From a virus: a DNA stretch of 22,149 bases. The DNA lies in IMG/VR virus record IMGVR_UViG_3300036652_000990, positions 1-22,149 of that record. One strand, 5' to 3'. Positions within the stretch are counted from its first letter, which is position 1, and each line of letters starts with the position of its first letter. The position numbers and the translations under genes are program-made. Below are positions 12,101 to 19,616 of the stretch, one piece after another. The notes beneath the pieces were generated by a model. That model made no database searches. It was not told the DNA's origin and worked only from the letters and a program-made list of their open reading frames with translations.

Positions 12101-14678
12101 GTGCGGAAACACCGTCGCACCGTTGCTCGATTACTGGGGCAACTCGCCGCAGTCCCCGGCTGAGGCGTACGTGCAGTACATCAACGGGCTGCCGTGGAAC
12201 TGGCTGACGCGTGACGATCTGATCTACGAGCCGTTCCGCAAGCGCCCGAACTCGCCGTACGGGTTGGCTCCGCTGGAGACGATCCTCCTCAACGCCAACA
12301 CGGACCTCAGGTTCCAGCAGTACTTCCTGCAGAAGTTCACTGACGGCAACGTGCCCCGGGCTTTCGCCAGCGCCCCGGAGTCGTGGTCGCCGCAGCAGAT
12401 CGAAATGTTCCAGGAGTTGTGGGACGCCACGTTGATGGGCGACCAGACGGCCCTGTCGCAGGTCAAGTGGATGCCCGGCGGCTCCAAGCTGGAATGGTCG
12501 AACGACAAGGAATTCCAGGACCATTTCTCCCTGTTCCTGATGCGGAAGACCGCCTCCGCTTATCATGTGGTGCCCGCTGACCTGGGCTTCACCGAGACCG
12601 TGAACCGGTCCTCCGGCGAATCACAGGCCGACGTGCAGCACCGCGTCGGCGACCTGCCGCTGCTGCGCCACGTCCAGGACATCCTGACCGCGTTCCTCCA
12701 GGACGACCTCGGCCTGCCGCTCGCGTTCGCGTTCGACCTGGGCGAAGAGCAGGCCGACCGGTTGCAGCAGGCGCAGGCGGACAAGCTCTACGTCGACATG
12801 GGTGCCATCGGGGCGTCCGACATCCGCGAGATGCGGTACGGCCTGCCGGAACCCGACGGACGGCCGGTGCCCCGGTACATCTACACCACGCACGCCGGTC
12901 CGATCCCCCTCGCGAGCCTGTACGCCCTGGCCGGGGACCTCGACCAGACGTCCGGTGCGCCGGAGCCGGGCACGCAGCTGCCGCACACCGTGTTCGGCGG
13001 CGCGGAAGGCGTGCAGCCGTCCCCGCCGATCAAGAACACCTCGCTCGCGGAGCAGGAGTTCGGGCCGTCCGCGATGCCCACGGCCCCGCCGCCGCAGCCC
13101 GTCGCCGACGCCCGCATCGCCAAGGACGGGGAAAGCGCACCGACCGCAGGGATCACCACCGCGACGGGCATCACCGGTTACGACCTGATCGGGCAGCACG
13201 ACGATGAGGACGACGAGGAGGTCGCGACCTCTGACCCGTTCGTCGAGAAGCAGGAGTTGCAGGCGTTCCGAACCTTCCGTAAGTCGCGGGTTCGGGCAGG
13301 GAAGTGGCGCGACTTCACGTTTCGCACCCTGCGGGCCGACGGGGCGCGCGAACTGAACCGTGCTGGGCGGGTGGCCGTGGCGAAGGCCACGGGCAACGTC
13401 GCCGTCGCCGGCCTCGCCGTGCAGGCGGCCGACACCGGCCGCGTCCTGATGCTGCAACGCGCCCTCGACCCCGAAGACCCCGCCGGGGGATTCTGGGAGG
13501 TACCCGGAGGGCACCTCGAAGACGGGGAGTCGCCGCTCCAGGGGGCCTGGCGGGAGTGGAGCGAGGAAGTCCATACCATCCCCCCGCCTGGTCAACAGAC
13601 CGGCGAGTGGGTCAGCTCGAACGGCATCTACCAGGGCATCGTGTGGCAGGTTCCGTCCGAGTCCTTCGTGTCGCTCGACGACCGCGACCAGATCACGAAC
13701 CCGGACGACCCGGATTCCGATGCCGTGGAAGCCATCGCCTGGTGGGACCCCGTCCTGCTCGCTGGCAACCCGGCTGTGCGCCCCGAGCTTCTCGCTGACC
13801 TTGACTCGGTCATGGCCGCACTCGACGGCGTGGCCGAGTTGGAGAAGGCGGCGACCGACCCAAAAGGTGACGCCTCCGACATGGAGGCGTCCACCGACTG
13901 GCCCGGCTGGGAGCTGGACGAGTCCACCGCCGACCACTGGGCGGGTCAGATCCACGACGCCCTCACCGGCGTGCTGCCCGAGGACCAGGCCGGGGACCTG
14001 GCCGGGGACTACCTCGCCGACAACCCGACCCCTGCCGACGGCGAGGAACCGGACACGGAGGCGCTGACTGCCGCCGCGGTCGCATGGCTGGCTTTGCGCG
14101 GCCTGGACTTCGCCACCCCGCTGGCGGGGCTGCTGCCCGGGCTGTACGCGGACGGCTACCTGATCGGCCTCACCGCCGCGCATGCCGTCGTCGACGGGGG
14201 CCGTCCGGACCTGGGCGGCTGGACGCCGGGCGACACCGCTGCCGCCCGGCGTCTGGTCGACGGGCTCGGCGGGACCCAGGGGCTGACTGAACTGTCAGCC
14301 GAGGCCACGTCAGTGGCGGCTGAGATGGCCGCTACCCGCCGCCGGGACCTGGCACGGGCCCTGGTGAAGGGCCTGCTCGCCGGGGTCACGGTGGCGGCGC
14401 TCGGCAATGCCCTTGCGCGGCTGCTCGGGCGTCGGGACACGGCGGCGACGATCGCGCTGACGGAGGTCACCCGCGCGTCCGGGATCGCCGCACTGCTGGG
14501 CTACCGGCAGCGCGATGTCACGCAGGTGCGGTGGCTGACCGACCCGTCCGGGAAAGTCTGTCCCCGCTGCCTCGCCAACGCCGGGGCTGGAGCCGTCCCC
14601 CTGGGGGCGGCGTTCCCCAGCGGGGCCACCTCGGTCCCCCAGCACCCGAGGTGTCGGTGCTCAGTCGTCAACGTGTAA
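9189..14678 (+). CDS. portal-Nudix-MuF fusion with two inteins
   Basis: One frame of 1829 residues from GTG 9189. Portal sequence occupies 1-88, 478-561 and 975 to about 1250. It joins cleanly when inteins 89-477 and 562-974 are removed, giving AQM-CIWHRIDSIRS and VVDGT-TVAPLLDYWG, the latter a typical portal motif. Further portal signatures are LAPLETILLNANTDLRFQQY and FTETVNRSSGESQADVQ. A Pro-rich linker follows. Then a Nudix domain (about 1404-1550, box G1441 to E1460: GGHLEDGESPL, REWSEEV). The C-terminus (about 1640-1829) is MuF/SPP1-gp7-like: ALTEVTRASGIAALLGYRQ, C1791-P-R-C1794 and HPRCRC. The predicted spliced product has 1027 residues. The portal forms the dodecameric DNA channel; MuF proteins ride on it in the prohead. 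No frameshift or stop is seen. Confidence 0.92.
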   Translation: MADPRRIAKTFGTSVPAAMEAGAAASQMTPATPFSPGEPIRPFDGFNRTPRTREFVPGYNISARPRSHERVGFDTLRGLVDAYDVAQMCCVPGTLIVTKRGVVPIEDVIVGDEVITHLGRWRHVTETMTNKPHAPVRTMRTRTFDDLSVTGNHPVYAIDYVQGPTHKRQATGIGWVSADRLAARGPKTPRGGAHFNGVVLPAFDFPNGQPLLDVAAIAGDAYSVDGDGMLTRTAGGRLSRVPANVPMGAALGRMLGWYLAEGSQAHGRTVVYSLGPTERHYAEQILADAQEVFGLHGTIQPTVQGAGLTVTIHSTVLAALFACGKAVDKRVPQWAWAGGREFFGAALDAWATGDGCRTTRGNDSPRITVVTHSRTLAWHMRMVAIGLGLAASVVTHREKRAYPRVIRGSVVNTSPVSYRVEWREKPQRWGATSFELDGRYLAGAISSIEETPYDGPVYNLEVEEDHSYVTTGGAVHNCIWHRIDSIRSLEWSLIAAKHFAGDVTEHIPAGMAALKKPDRQTPFSSWLSAYLYDILAYDAGCLSRMRNRAGRAIGLRVVDGTCYSDDTEVLTRDGWKLFADVDITTDRFATRNQKTKAFEWQAATHFTAQDWAGREPLYRFHSRSYDLLVTGNHRMLVTSLPKALGGNAHRKGEAFVPAQDLAGHFTGKTAIPATSVWSGTPITSFRLPMVKRGKCVTMSGVREARKARGWSQAVTEAAAGLSHQTYWSAENGRQVELGTAEAIFYVLGNAVTWEVTGSLAKIDAIDGDDFAAFMGMWLSEGSLSGDSTYVYISQQRESKGYREFRDLLIRVLGSEPSYDGNSWRFKSAALAQYLRQFGHAVDKFIPSELLDASTEQLAVFWRFYMLGDGSYDGKRERILTASKRMAGGLQEVAQKIGRQASVLERQPNPDGCTLADGRVIRSERTQYVVMLRSSGNHLVRNVDRVAYDGTVYCVTVPNETLYVRRNGRPAWCGNTVAPLLDYWGNSPQSPAEAYVQYINGLPWNWLTRDDLIYEPFRKRPNSPYGLAPLETILLNANTDLRFQQYFLQKFTDGNVPRAFASAPESWSPQQIEMFQELWDATLMGDQTALSQVKWMPGGSKLEWSNDKEFQDHFSLFLMRKTASAYHVVPADLGFTETVNRSSGESQADVQHRVGDLPLLRHVQDILTAFLQDDLGLPLAFAFDLGEEQADRLQQAQADKLYVDMGAIGASDIREMRYGLPEPDGRPVPRYIYTTHAGPIPLASLYALAGDLDQTSGAPEPGTQLPHTVFGGAEGVQPSPPIKNTSLAEQEFGPSAMPTAPPPQPVADARIAKDGESAPTAGITTATGITGYDLIGQHDDEDDEEVATSDPFVEKQELQAFRTFRKSRVRAGKWRDFTFRTLRADGARELNRAGRVAVAKATGNVAVAGLAVQAADTGRVLMLQRALDPEDPAGGFWEVPGGHLEDGESPLQGAWREWSEEVHTIPPPGQQTGEWVSSNGIYQGIVWQVPSESFVSLDDRDQITNPDDPDSDAVEAIAWWDPVLLAGNPAVRPELLADLDSVMAALDGVAELEKAATDPKGDASDMEASTDWPGWELDESTADHWAGQIHDALTGVLPEDQAGDLAGDYLADNPTPADGEEPDTEALTAAAVAWLALRGLDFATPLAGLLPGLYADGYLIGLTAAHAVVDGGRPDLGGWTPGDTAAARRLVDGLGGTQGLTELSAEATSVAAEMAATRRRDLARALVKGLLAGVTVAALGNALARLLGRRDTAATIALTEVTRASGIAALLGYRQRDVTQVRWLTDPSGKVCPRCLANAGAGAVPLGAAFPSGATSVPQHPRCRCSVVNV
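9453..10619 (+). mobile_element. intein 1 in the portal (389 residues, LAGLIDADG)
   Basis: Precursor residues 89-477. The first residue is taken as C89 of CCVPGTLIV because this places Thr at position 6, as in canonical block A. Block B is VTGNHPV (149-155, with T150 and H153). A LAGLIDADG homing endonuclease lies in the middle: LGWYLAEG (255-262) and ALDAWATGDG (346-355) hold the two acidic residues. Blocks F/G read VYNLEVEEDHSYV and GGAVHN. The +1 residue is Cys478. All splicing and endonuclease motifs look intact, so both activities are likely. The insertion is in a conserved helix of the portal. Confidence 0.92.
10872..12110 (+). mobile_element. intein 2 in the portal (413 residues, LAGLIDADG plus HTH)
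   Basis: Precursor residues 562-974. Block A is CYSDDTEVLTRDG and block B LLVTGNH (627-633). The endonuclease motifs are FMGMWLSEG (773-781) and FYMLGDGS (863-870). Between block B and the first LAGLIDADG motif sits a segment resembling an XRE/lambda-repressor helix-turn-helix: VREARKARGWSQAVTEAAAG, then LSHQTYWSAENGRQ (701-734). The C-terminal end is LYVRRNGRPAWCGN before Thr975, so the penultimate residue is Gly instead of the usual His. Insertion is inside the conserved DGT-T motif of portals. Confidence 0.9.
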
Positions 14679-14711
14679 GGAATGGACTGCCCGGAAAGGG
14701 TGTGATTCGCC

Positions 14712-16952
14712 ATGCCCGAAGAGCAGCGTTTCGTTTTGGGAATTGCCTACCAGGCGGGTCCAGATCCGCGCATTAAACGCGGCATCGACGGCGGCCGGGA
14801 CTGGTTCAGCAAAGCCGAACTCGAACGTGCGGCTTGGAGCTACATGCGCTCTGGCTGCCCGCAGATGAACGCGTTCCACACCGACGGGACCGAGGACTGC
14901 GCTGAGCCCGTGGAGTCATTCATCTGGCGTTGGGGCGACTGGGATGTCGGCGACGGGATCGTCGTCAAGGACGGCGACTGGTGTCTCGGCGCCATTCTCA
15001 GCCCGCGCATGTGGGAGCTCCACAAGGCCGGGAAGGTGAATGCCTTCTCCCCGCAGGGCACTGCCCGTCGACGCCAGGTTCAGAAGGAGGGCGCTATGAC
15101 GGTCGCGAAGGGGGCGGTCGACTCGGTTGACGACGGCGAGTTCACCGAACTGGTAGACGCGACCATCCCCACGATGGCGCTTGTCGGCCAGGGCGCTAAC
15201 GGCATCCCCCGATTCCTGATCAGCAAGCAAGAGGACGGCAGTGCTGGTCTGTTCGACCCTGCGGTTGTCCGCGACCTGCTCGCCAAGTCCGAACCCGAAC
15301 CCGCCCCGGAGGACACGGTGACGATGACCGGGAGCCCCGCCGCGATCGCGCGGCTCATCCACGGCGCACCCGTACGGCAGGTCGCCAAGGCGAAGTACGA
15401 CGCCGCCGACCTCAAACGCATGGCCGCCAACCACGAGGCAATGCCGGACGAGTCGTACCCCGTCGCCGACAAGGCCGACCTCACCAGCGCCATCCGCGCC
15501 GTCGGCAGGGGCGGAGCCGACCACGACGCCATCCGACGGCACGTGATCGCCCGAGCGGAGGCCCTCGGCGCTACGTCCGAGATCCCGGACAACTGGAACG
15601 CCGACGGCTCGCTGAAGGGCGACGTGGCGAAGGAGATGGACATGGACGACGACCTGGACCCGACGACGCTCCTCGCCGACACCGACGGCGACGCGCCCGG
15701 CATGGACACCGACCCCGGCTCCCCCGCCTGGGAGGAGATCGACGCCGCCACCGCCCGCAAGTGGACCATGATCCTCGCCCGGGCGAAGGCCGCCATCGAC
15801 CTGCTCGCCGACCGCGAGATGCTCGAAGCCGCCTCCGGCGACGAAGACGACGCCGACAACGCCTTCGACCTCCAAGACGCGTGCTGCGCCATCGACTACG
15901 CCATCAGCGTCCTGGCGCCGTTCGCCGTCGACGAGCAGGCCGAGGCCGACTGCTGCGACGACATGCAGACCGTCGGCAAGGCCCTGGCGGACTGGGACGC
16001 AGCCCCGCTGGACACCATCGAGGCCCTCGGCCACGTCCGCAAGGCCGGCCGGGTCCTGTCGGCGGGCAACGAGGCCGCGATCCGCGGGGCCGTCGACAGC
16101 CTGCAGAAGGTCCTCGCCAGCCTGCCCGCCGCACCCATCACCGAGGAGGGCGGCCAGACGGTCGCCAAGACCGCGAACCTGGAGCCCGACATGCCGAAGC
16201 CGACCCTGTCCGAGGACGCCACCGCCGAGTCCGGACAGGAGTCCGCCATGGGTACCGCCGAACCCGACCCCAAGCCCGTCGCCGGAGTGCCCGTCACCGC
16301 CATGGCGAAGGCCGACGGCGAGAAGACCCCGATGACGGTGGTCTACGACCAGAAGGGCCGGCTGATCGGCATCGTCGACCCGGCCGACGTCACCCCGGTC
16401 TCCAATAGCGAGGCCGACCCCGGCGAGGCCCCCGACGACACCGCCGCCCCCGAGGCGGCCCCCGACGCTTCCGACCTCACCCCCGCACCCGCGGGCGAGG
16501 TCGGCACCCCCGCCGACGCCGTCCCCACGGACGACGACACGGTAGCCAAGACCACCGGCAACAACGACACCACCTCGGAAGAGGTGCTCAAGAGCATCGT
16601 CGACACCCGAGTCGCAGCAAAGCTCGCCGAGTACAGGACCACACAGGAGCAGGCCGTCGCCAAGCAGGCCGACGAACGCGCTCAGCTGGTCGAGCTCATC
16701 GAGATGCTGAAGGGCCGGGTCGAGACGCTGGAGGAGCAGCCCGCCGAACCGCGTGTCTTCACCAACGGGCAGACCCCGCCGCGCGACCTGCGCGGCATGG
16801 ACCGGGGCGCCCGTTCCATCGACGTCCTCAAGGCCGCGGAGCTCAAGAAGAGCCTCATGGCCTCGACCAACGCCGTCGAGCAGCGAGACATCGTGGCGCG
16901 CATGAACGGAGAGGCGCGCTTCGCGTTCGACCAGCTCCAATCACGCGGCTAA
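14712..16952 (+). CDS. XkdF-like prohead protease fused to scaffold
   Basis: The gene encodes 746 residues from ATG 14712. Residues 1-122 match the XkdF putative serine protease type: H56 (NAFHTDG), VES (67-69), VGDGIVVKDGDWCLGAIL and VNAFSPQGTARRR with S113. Residues 228-300 resemble the small DUF6582-type domain (AMPDESYPVADKADLTSAIR, ARAEALGAT). The middle (300-480) is acidic and helical, followed by a low-complexity Pro/Asp/Ala stretch (about 480-615). A coiled coil (about 623-676, VAAKLAEYRTTQEQAVAKQA, QLVELIEMLKGRVETLEE) and a final capsid-scaffold-like helix (to QLQSRG) end it. Such proteases process the prohead; the coiled coil would supply the scaffold. A terminator follows. Confidence 0.83.
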   Translation: MPEEQRFVLGIAYQAGPDPRIKRGIDGGRDWFSKAELERAAWSYMRSGCPQMNAFHTDGTEDCAEPVESFIWRWGDWDVGDGIVVKDGDWCLGAILSPRMWELHKAGKVNAFSPQGTARRRQVQKEGAMTVAKGAVDSVDDGEFTELVDATIPTMALVGQGANGIPRFLISKQEDGSAGLFDPAVVRDLLAKSEPEPAPEDTVTMTGSPAAIARLIHGAPVRQVAKAKYDAADLKRMAANHEAMPDESYPVADKADLTSAIRAVGRGGADHDAIRRHVIARAEALGATSEIPDNWNADGSLKGDVAKEMDMDDDLDPTTLLADTDGDAPGMDTDPGSPAWEEIDAATARKWTMILARAKAAIDLLADREMLEAASGDEDDADNAFDLQDACCAIDYAISVLAPFAVDEQAEADCCDDMQTVGKALADWDAAPLDTIEALGHVRKAGRVLSAGNEAAIRGAVDSLQKVLASLPAAPITEEGGQTVAKTANLEPDMPKPTLSEDATAESGQESAMGTAEPDPKPVAGVPVTAMAKADGEKTPMTVVYDQKGRLIGIVDPADVTPVSNSEADPGEAPDDTAAPEAAPDASDLTPAPAGEVGTPADAVPTDDDTVAKTTGNNDTTSEEVLKSIVDTRVAAKLAEYRTTQEQAVAKQADERAQLVELIEMLKGRVETLEEQPAEPRVFTNGQTPPRDLRGMDRGARSIDVLKAAELKKSLMASTNAVEQRDIVARMNGEARFAFDQLQSRG

Positions 16953-16971
16953 CCCCAGCGCCTTCCCCCTC

Positions 16972-17004
16972 AAAGCCCCTGCCGGCCACGCCGACAGGGG
17001 CTTT
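16972..17004 (+). terminator. intrinsic terminator before the capsid gene
   Basis: Arms aaagcccctg (16972-16981) and caggggcttt (16995-17004) pair over 10 bp, with a 13-base loop that can add three inner pairs and a short T run at the end. It separates the protease-scaffold gene from the capsid gene, so capsid mRNA may need its own promoter or partial read-through; no promoter is obvious in between. Confidence 0.75.
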
Positions 17005-17027
17005 CGCATACCCCGAAGCAGGTGGAC

Positions 17028-18521
17028 ATGAACTCCCAGCAGGAAATGACGGAGGCAACCCTGGCGGCGATCGCCAAGGCCGCCACCAGCGGTATCACCA
17101 CACAGACCGGCCTCTACTCGTACGACCTCGGACCGCTGGTCCAGCTCGTCCCCGTGGTCACGCCGGCCCGTGACGCCATCCCCCGCGTGGTGGCCACGGA
17201 CGGTAACCCGTACGCCGTGTGGCGTGCGATCCTCAACAACACCAATGCGCAGCCCAGCCCCTTCATGGGCCTGGACTTCGCGGCGAACGTCAGCAAGGTC
17301 AGCGAGCAGGACTTCCAGGCGAAGTACATGCGGTCCGGCATGGGCGGCACCGTCACCCTGGACGCGCAGGACTTCTCCAAGGGCTACTCCGACGCCAATG
17401 CCGTCGCCACTTTCCAGACCCTCAACCAGGTCCTGATCGGCGATGACCGCGCACTGGTCGGCGCGCAGTCGTTCCCGCTGGCGCGCCCTGCCGCACCGAC
17501 CCTGGTGCAGCACGCCACCGGCGGCACGATCGGCGCGGCAACGGTTTACGTTGGGGTGGCCGCCCGTACGGGCACTGGCTACTACTACGGCACCGGGAAC
17601 AGTCAGGGCAACAGCGGGAGCACGGTCGTCGCGTCCGGTACGACGAACTCCGTGTCGGCGACCGTGGCGGCGGTTCGCGGTGCGGTGTGCTGGGACTGGT
17701 TCCAGTCCGCGAACGGCACGACCTGGTTCTACTACACGACCACGACCGTCAACGCGGTCACCATGACCTCGGTCATCGGGTCGAACAACGCGCTGCCGTC
17801 GGGTACGGCCGTGCCGGACCTTTCCGTTAACTGGAAGGGGGCGTCGGGAACCGTCCCGACGTTCCTGGCCAGCGGTGACAACGGCTCCGGCGACCCCACC
17901 CAGTACGACGGGCTCCTCGCGTCGCTGAGCGGCGACTACAACGCCACCGGCCAGTGGGTCCAGCCTGGGACCGGCACCGTCAATCCGTCCACGTTCTCCT
18001 CGCTCGACGGCTCCGGGCTCACCCTGTCCGGCGGCAGCGTCAACGAGTTCAACGAGTTCCTGTTCCTGCCGCTGTGGAACGCCGTGAAGTGCAGCCCCAC
18101 CGCGATCATGATGAACGCGGCGCAGGCGCAGGAGACGGCGAACCTCGTCCTGGGCGGGAGCGCGGCGACGACGTTCCTCCAGACTGACGCCTCGGGCCGT
18201 CTGTCGACCACCGCGGGTGGCCGTGTCGGGAGCGTCATCAACGCCCCCGCGGGCGGCATCGACGTGCCGATCGAGGTCCACCCGTCCGTGCCGCCGGGCA
18301 TGATCATCGCCCGGACCGACCGGGTGCCGTTCCCCCAGGCGAACATCAGCTCCGTGCTGGAGTACCGGGCACTGCGCGACACCTACCGGTACGACTACGC
18401 CAGTTCCCGGCAGACGGGCGTCGCGGGCGGAGGTCCGAGGGTCGATTTTGAGATCGAAAGTCTCGGCGCGTTCGTCAATCGAGCCCCTGTGAGCATGGCT
18501 GTGCTCTCTAATGTCGGCTGA
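17028..18521 (+). CDS. major capsid protein
   Basis: The gene encodes 497 residues from ATG 17028, with GAAGCAGG upstream; GTG 17022 (two residues longer) is less well spaced. Position after the protease-scaffold gene, size and high expression-type codons support the call. The N-terminal arm (MNSQQEMTEATLAAIAKAAT) and the C-terminal part (IEVHPSVPPGMIIARTDRVP, FEIESLGAFVNRAPVSMAVL) look like a HK97-fold capsid with its final core strands. Residues about 156-251 (APTLVQHATGGTIGAATVYV to TMTSVIGSN) form a Gly/Ser/Thr-rich beta segment resembling an Ig-like insertion. Several hundred copies would form the shell. No HK97-type cross-link is assumed. Confidence 0.88.
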   Translation: MNSQQEMTEATLAAIAKAATSGITTQTGLYSYDLGPLVQLVPVVTPARDAIPRVVATDGNPYAVWRAILNNTNAQPSPFMGLDFAANVSKVSEQDFQAKYMRSGMGGTVTLDAQDFSKGYSDANAVATFQTLNQVLIGDDRALVGAQSFPLARPAAPTLVQHATGGTIGAATVYVGVAARTGTGYYYGTGNSQGNSGSTVVASGTTNSVSATVAAVRGAVCWDWFQSANGTTWFYYTTTTVNAVTMTSVIGSNNALPSGTAVPDLSVNWKGASGTVPTFLASGDNGSGDPTQYDGLLASLSGDYNATGQWVQPGTGTVNPSTFSSLDGSGLTLSGGSVNEFNEFLFLPLWNAVKCSPTAIMMNAAQAQETANLVLGGSAATTFLQTDASGRLSTTAGGRVGSVINAPAGGIDVPIEVHPSVPPGMIIARTDRVPFPQANISSVLEYRALRDTYRYDYASSRQTGVAGGGPRVDFEIESLGAFVNRAPVSMAVLSNVG

Positions 18522-18577
18522 CCTGGTCGAATCTGACGATTCGCTAGATGCGGACCATTGACCGCATGTATCTTTAT

Positions 18578-18606
18578 TTGAGTGGGGCGACGTCCTCCCC
18601 ACTCAA
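18578..18606. terminator. hairpin after the capsid gene
   Basis: Arms ttgagtgggg (18578-18587) and ccccactcaa (18597-18606) pair perfectly over 10 bp with a 9-base loop containing gacgtc. The flanks are AT-rich (tctttatt before, ttaa after), unlike the rest of the window. It lies between the capsid stop and the HNH gene and may terminate capsid transcription. A smaller 6-bp hairpin (atgcgg/ccgcat, 18548-18567) precedes it. Confidence 0.65.
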
Positions 18607-18618
18607 TTAAGGGGCCGC

Positions 18619-19602
18619 ATGACCGTCCGCGCTGACATTGACTGCTCAATCCCGGAGTGCGGCAAGCATGCGTTCGGACGTGGGTGGTGCGGAATGCACT
18701 ACGCCCGCTGGCGGAAGCACGGCGACCCGTTGCACGAGACGCGTCGTTACGCGAAGCAGTCCAGTACGTGTTCCGTCGATGGGTGCGAGCGGAAGCCCAA
18801 GCACGACAACCTCTGCTATATGCACTTCCGTCGCCTCGCCAACCATGGCGAGGCCACCGATCCGCGCGAGCGGAAGTTCTGGGCCCAGGTCGACAAGGAC
18901 GGACCACTCCCCGACGAGCGGCCCGAGTTGGGGTCGTGCTGGGTTTGGACCGGCTGCAAGTTCGAAGCGACGGGCTACGGGGTTTTCGGCGGCAAAGGAT
19001 CAACACGGCTCGTTCACCGCATCGCCTACCAGTACCTCGTTGGGCCGATCCCCGCAGGGCTATCTCTCGACCATCTGTGCCGTCGGCGCATCTGCTGTCG
19101 GCCAGATCACTGCGAACCGGTAACGCAGCGAGAGAACATCCGGCGCGGTGACCAGGGCGCGTTCTGGGGATACGTACCGGAGCTGATCCCGCAGAAGCCG
19201 AAGGTCGAGAAGCCGGCGGCCTGCACGGAGTCCGGCTGCGAGCGCCCGGTGTACAAGCGGACGATCTGCCGCCCGCACTACCGCAAGTGGCTTGCTGATC
19301 CCACAGTTGAACGGCCGTCGCAGCGAACCCCTGAGCAGCGCTTCTGGGGGAAGGTCGAGAAGACGGACGGTTGCTGGCTTTGGACCGGAGCCATCAATCG
19401 AGGCACGGGCTACGGGCATTTCGGCCTGCGTCACGGCGTCATGGTTCAGGCACACCGCCATTCATACGAACTCGAAAACGGCCTGATCCCTGAGGGCCTG
19501 GACGTGCATCACACGTGTCATGTGCGGCACTGTGTGCGGCCCGATCACCTTCGCGCCCTGTCTCGATCCGAGAACCTCGCGCTCCGCAAGGTGCGCCGCT
19601 GA
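18619..19602 (+). CDS. free-standing double HNH endonuclease
   Basis: The gene encodes 327 residues from ATG 18619, with AAGGGG upstream. Two HNH modules are present: FWAQVDKDG, CWVWTGCKFEATGYG and LDHLCRRRICCRPDHCEPV in 87-170, and FWGKVEKTDGCWLWTG, then VHHTCHVRHCVRPDHLRALS in 242-315. Each carries the catalytic H plus Cys/His metal-site positions of HNH_3-type homing endonucleases. Three zinc-finger units precede or separate them (9-36, 51-77, 202-226; Cx4-5C spacing then CxxH). The gene is probably a homing endonuclease inserted next to the capsid gene. Module 1 has Cys where Leu is usual (PDHCEPV), so its activity is less certain. It is not a structural gene. Confidence 0.9.
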   Translation: MTVRADIDCSIPECGKHAFGRGWCGMHYARWRKHGDPLHETRRYAKQSSTCSVDGCERKPKHDNLCYMHFRRLANHGEATDPRERKFWAQVDKDGPLPDERPELGSCWVWTGCKFEATGYGVFGGKGSTRLVHRIAYQYLVGPIPAGLSLDHLCRRRICCRPDHCEPVTQRENIRRGDQGAFWGYVPELIPQKPKVEKPAACTESGCERPVYKRTICRPHYRKWLADPTVERPSQRTPEQRFWGKVEKTDGCWLWTGAINRGTGYGHFGLRHGVMVQAHRHSYELENGLIPEGLDVHHTCHVRHCVRPDHLRALSRSENLALRKVRR

Positions 19603-19616
19603 TCACCCATCTCACT

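Noticed and set aside
9189-14678. Frameshift or assembly join creating the 1829-codon portal gene
   Set aside because: The frame is unbroken, intein boundaries fit canonical motifs, and the outer parts are continuous portal, Nudix and MuF domains.
14916-16940. Minus-strand open frame (674 codons) opposite the protease-scaffold gene
   Set aside because: Gly/Val/Asp-rich low-complexity translation typical of antisense high-GC frames; the + strand protein has clear family motifs.
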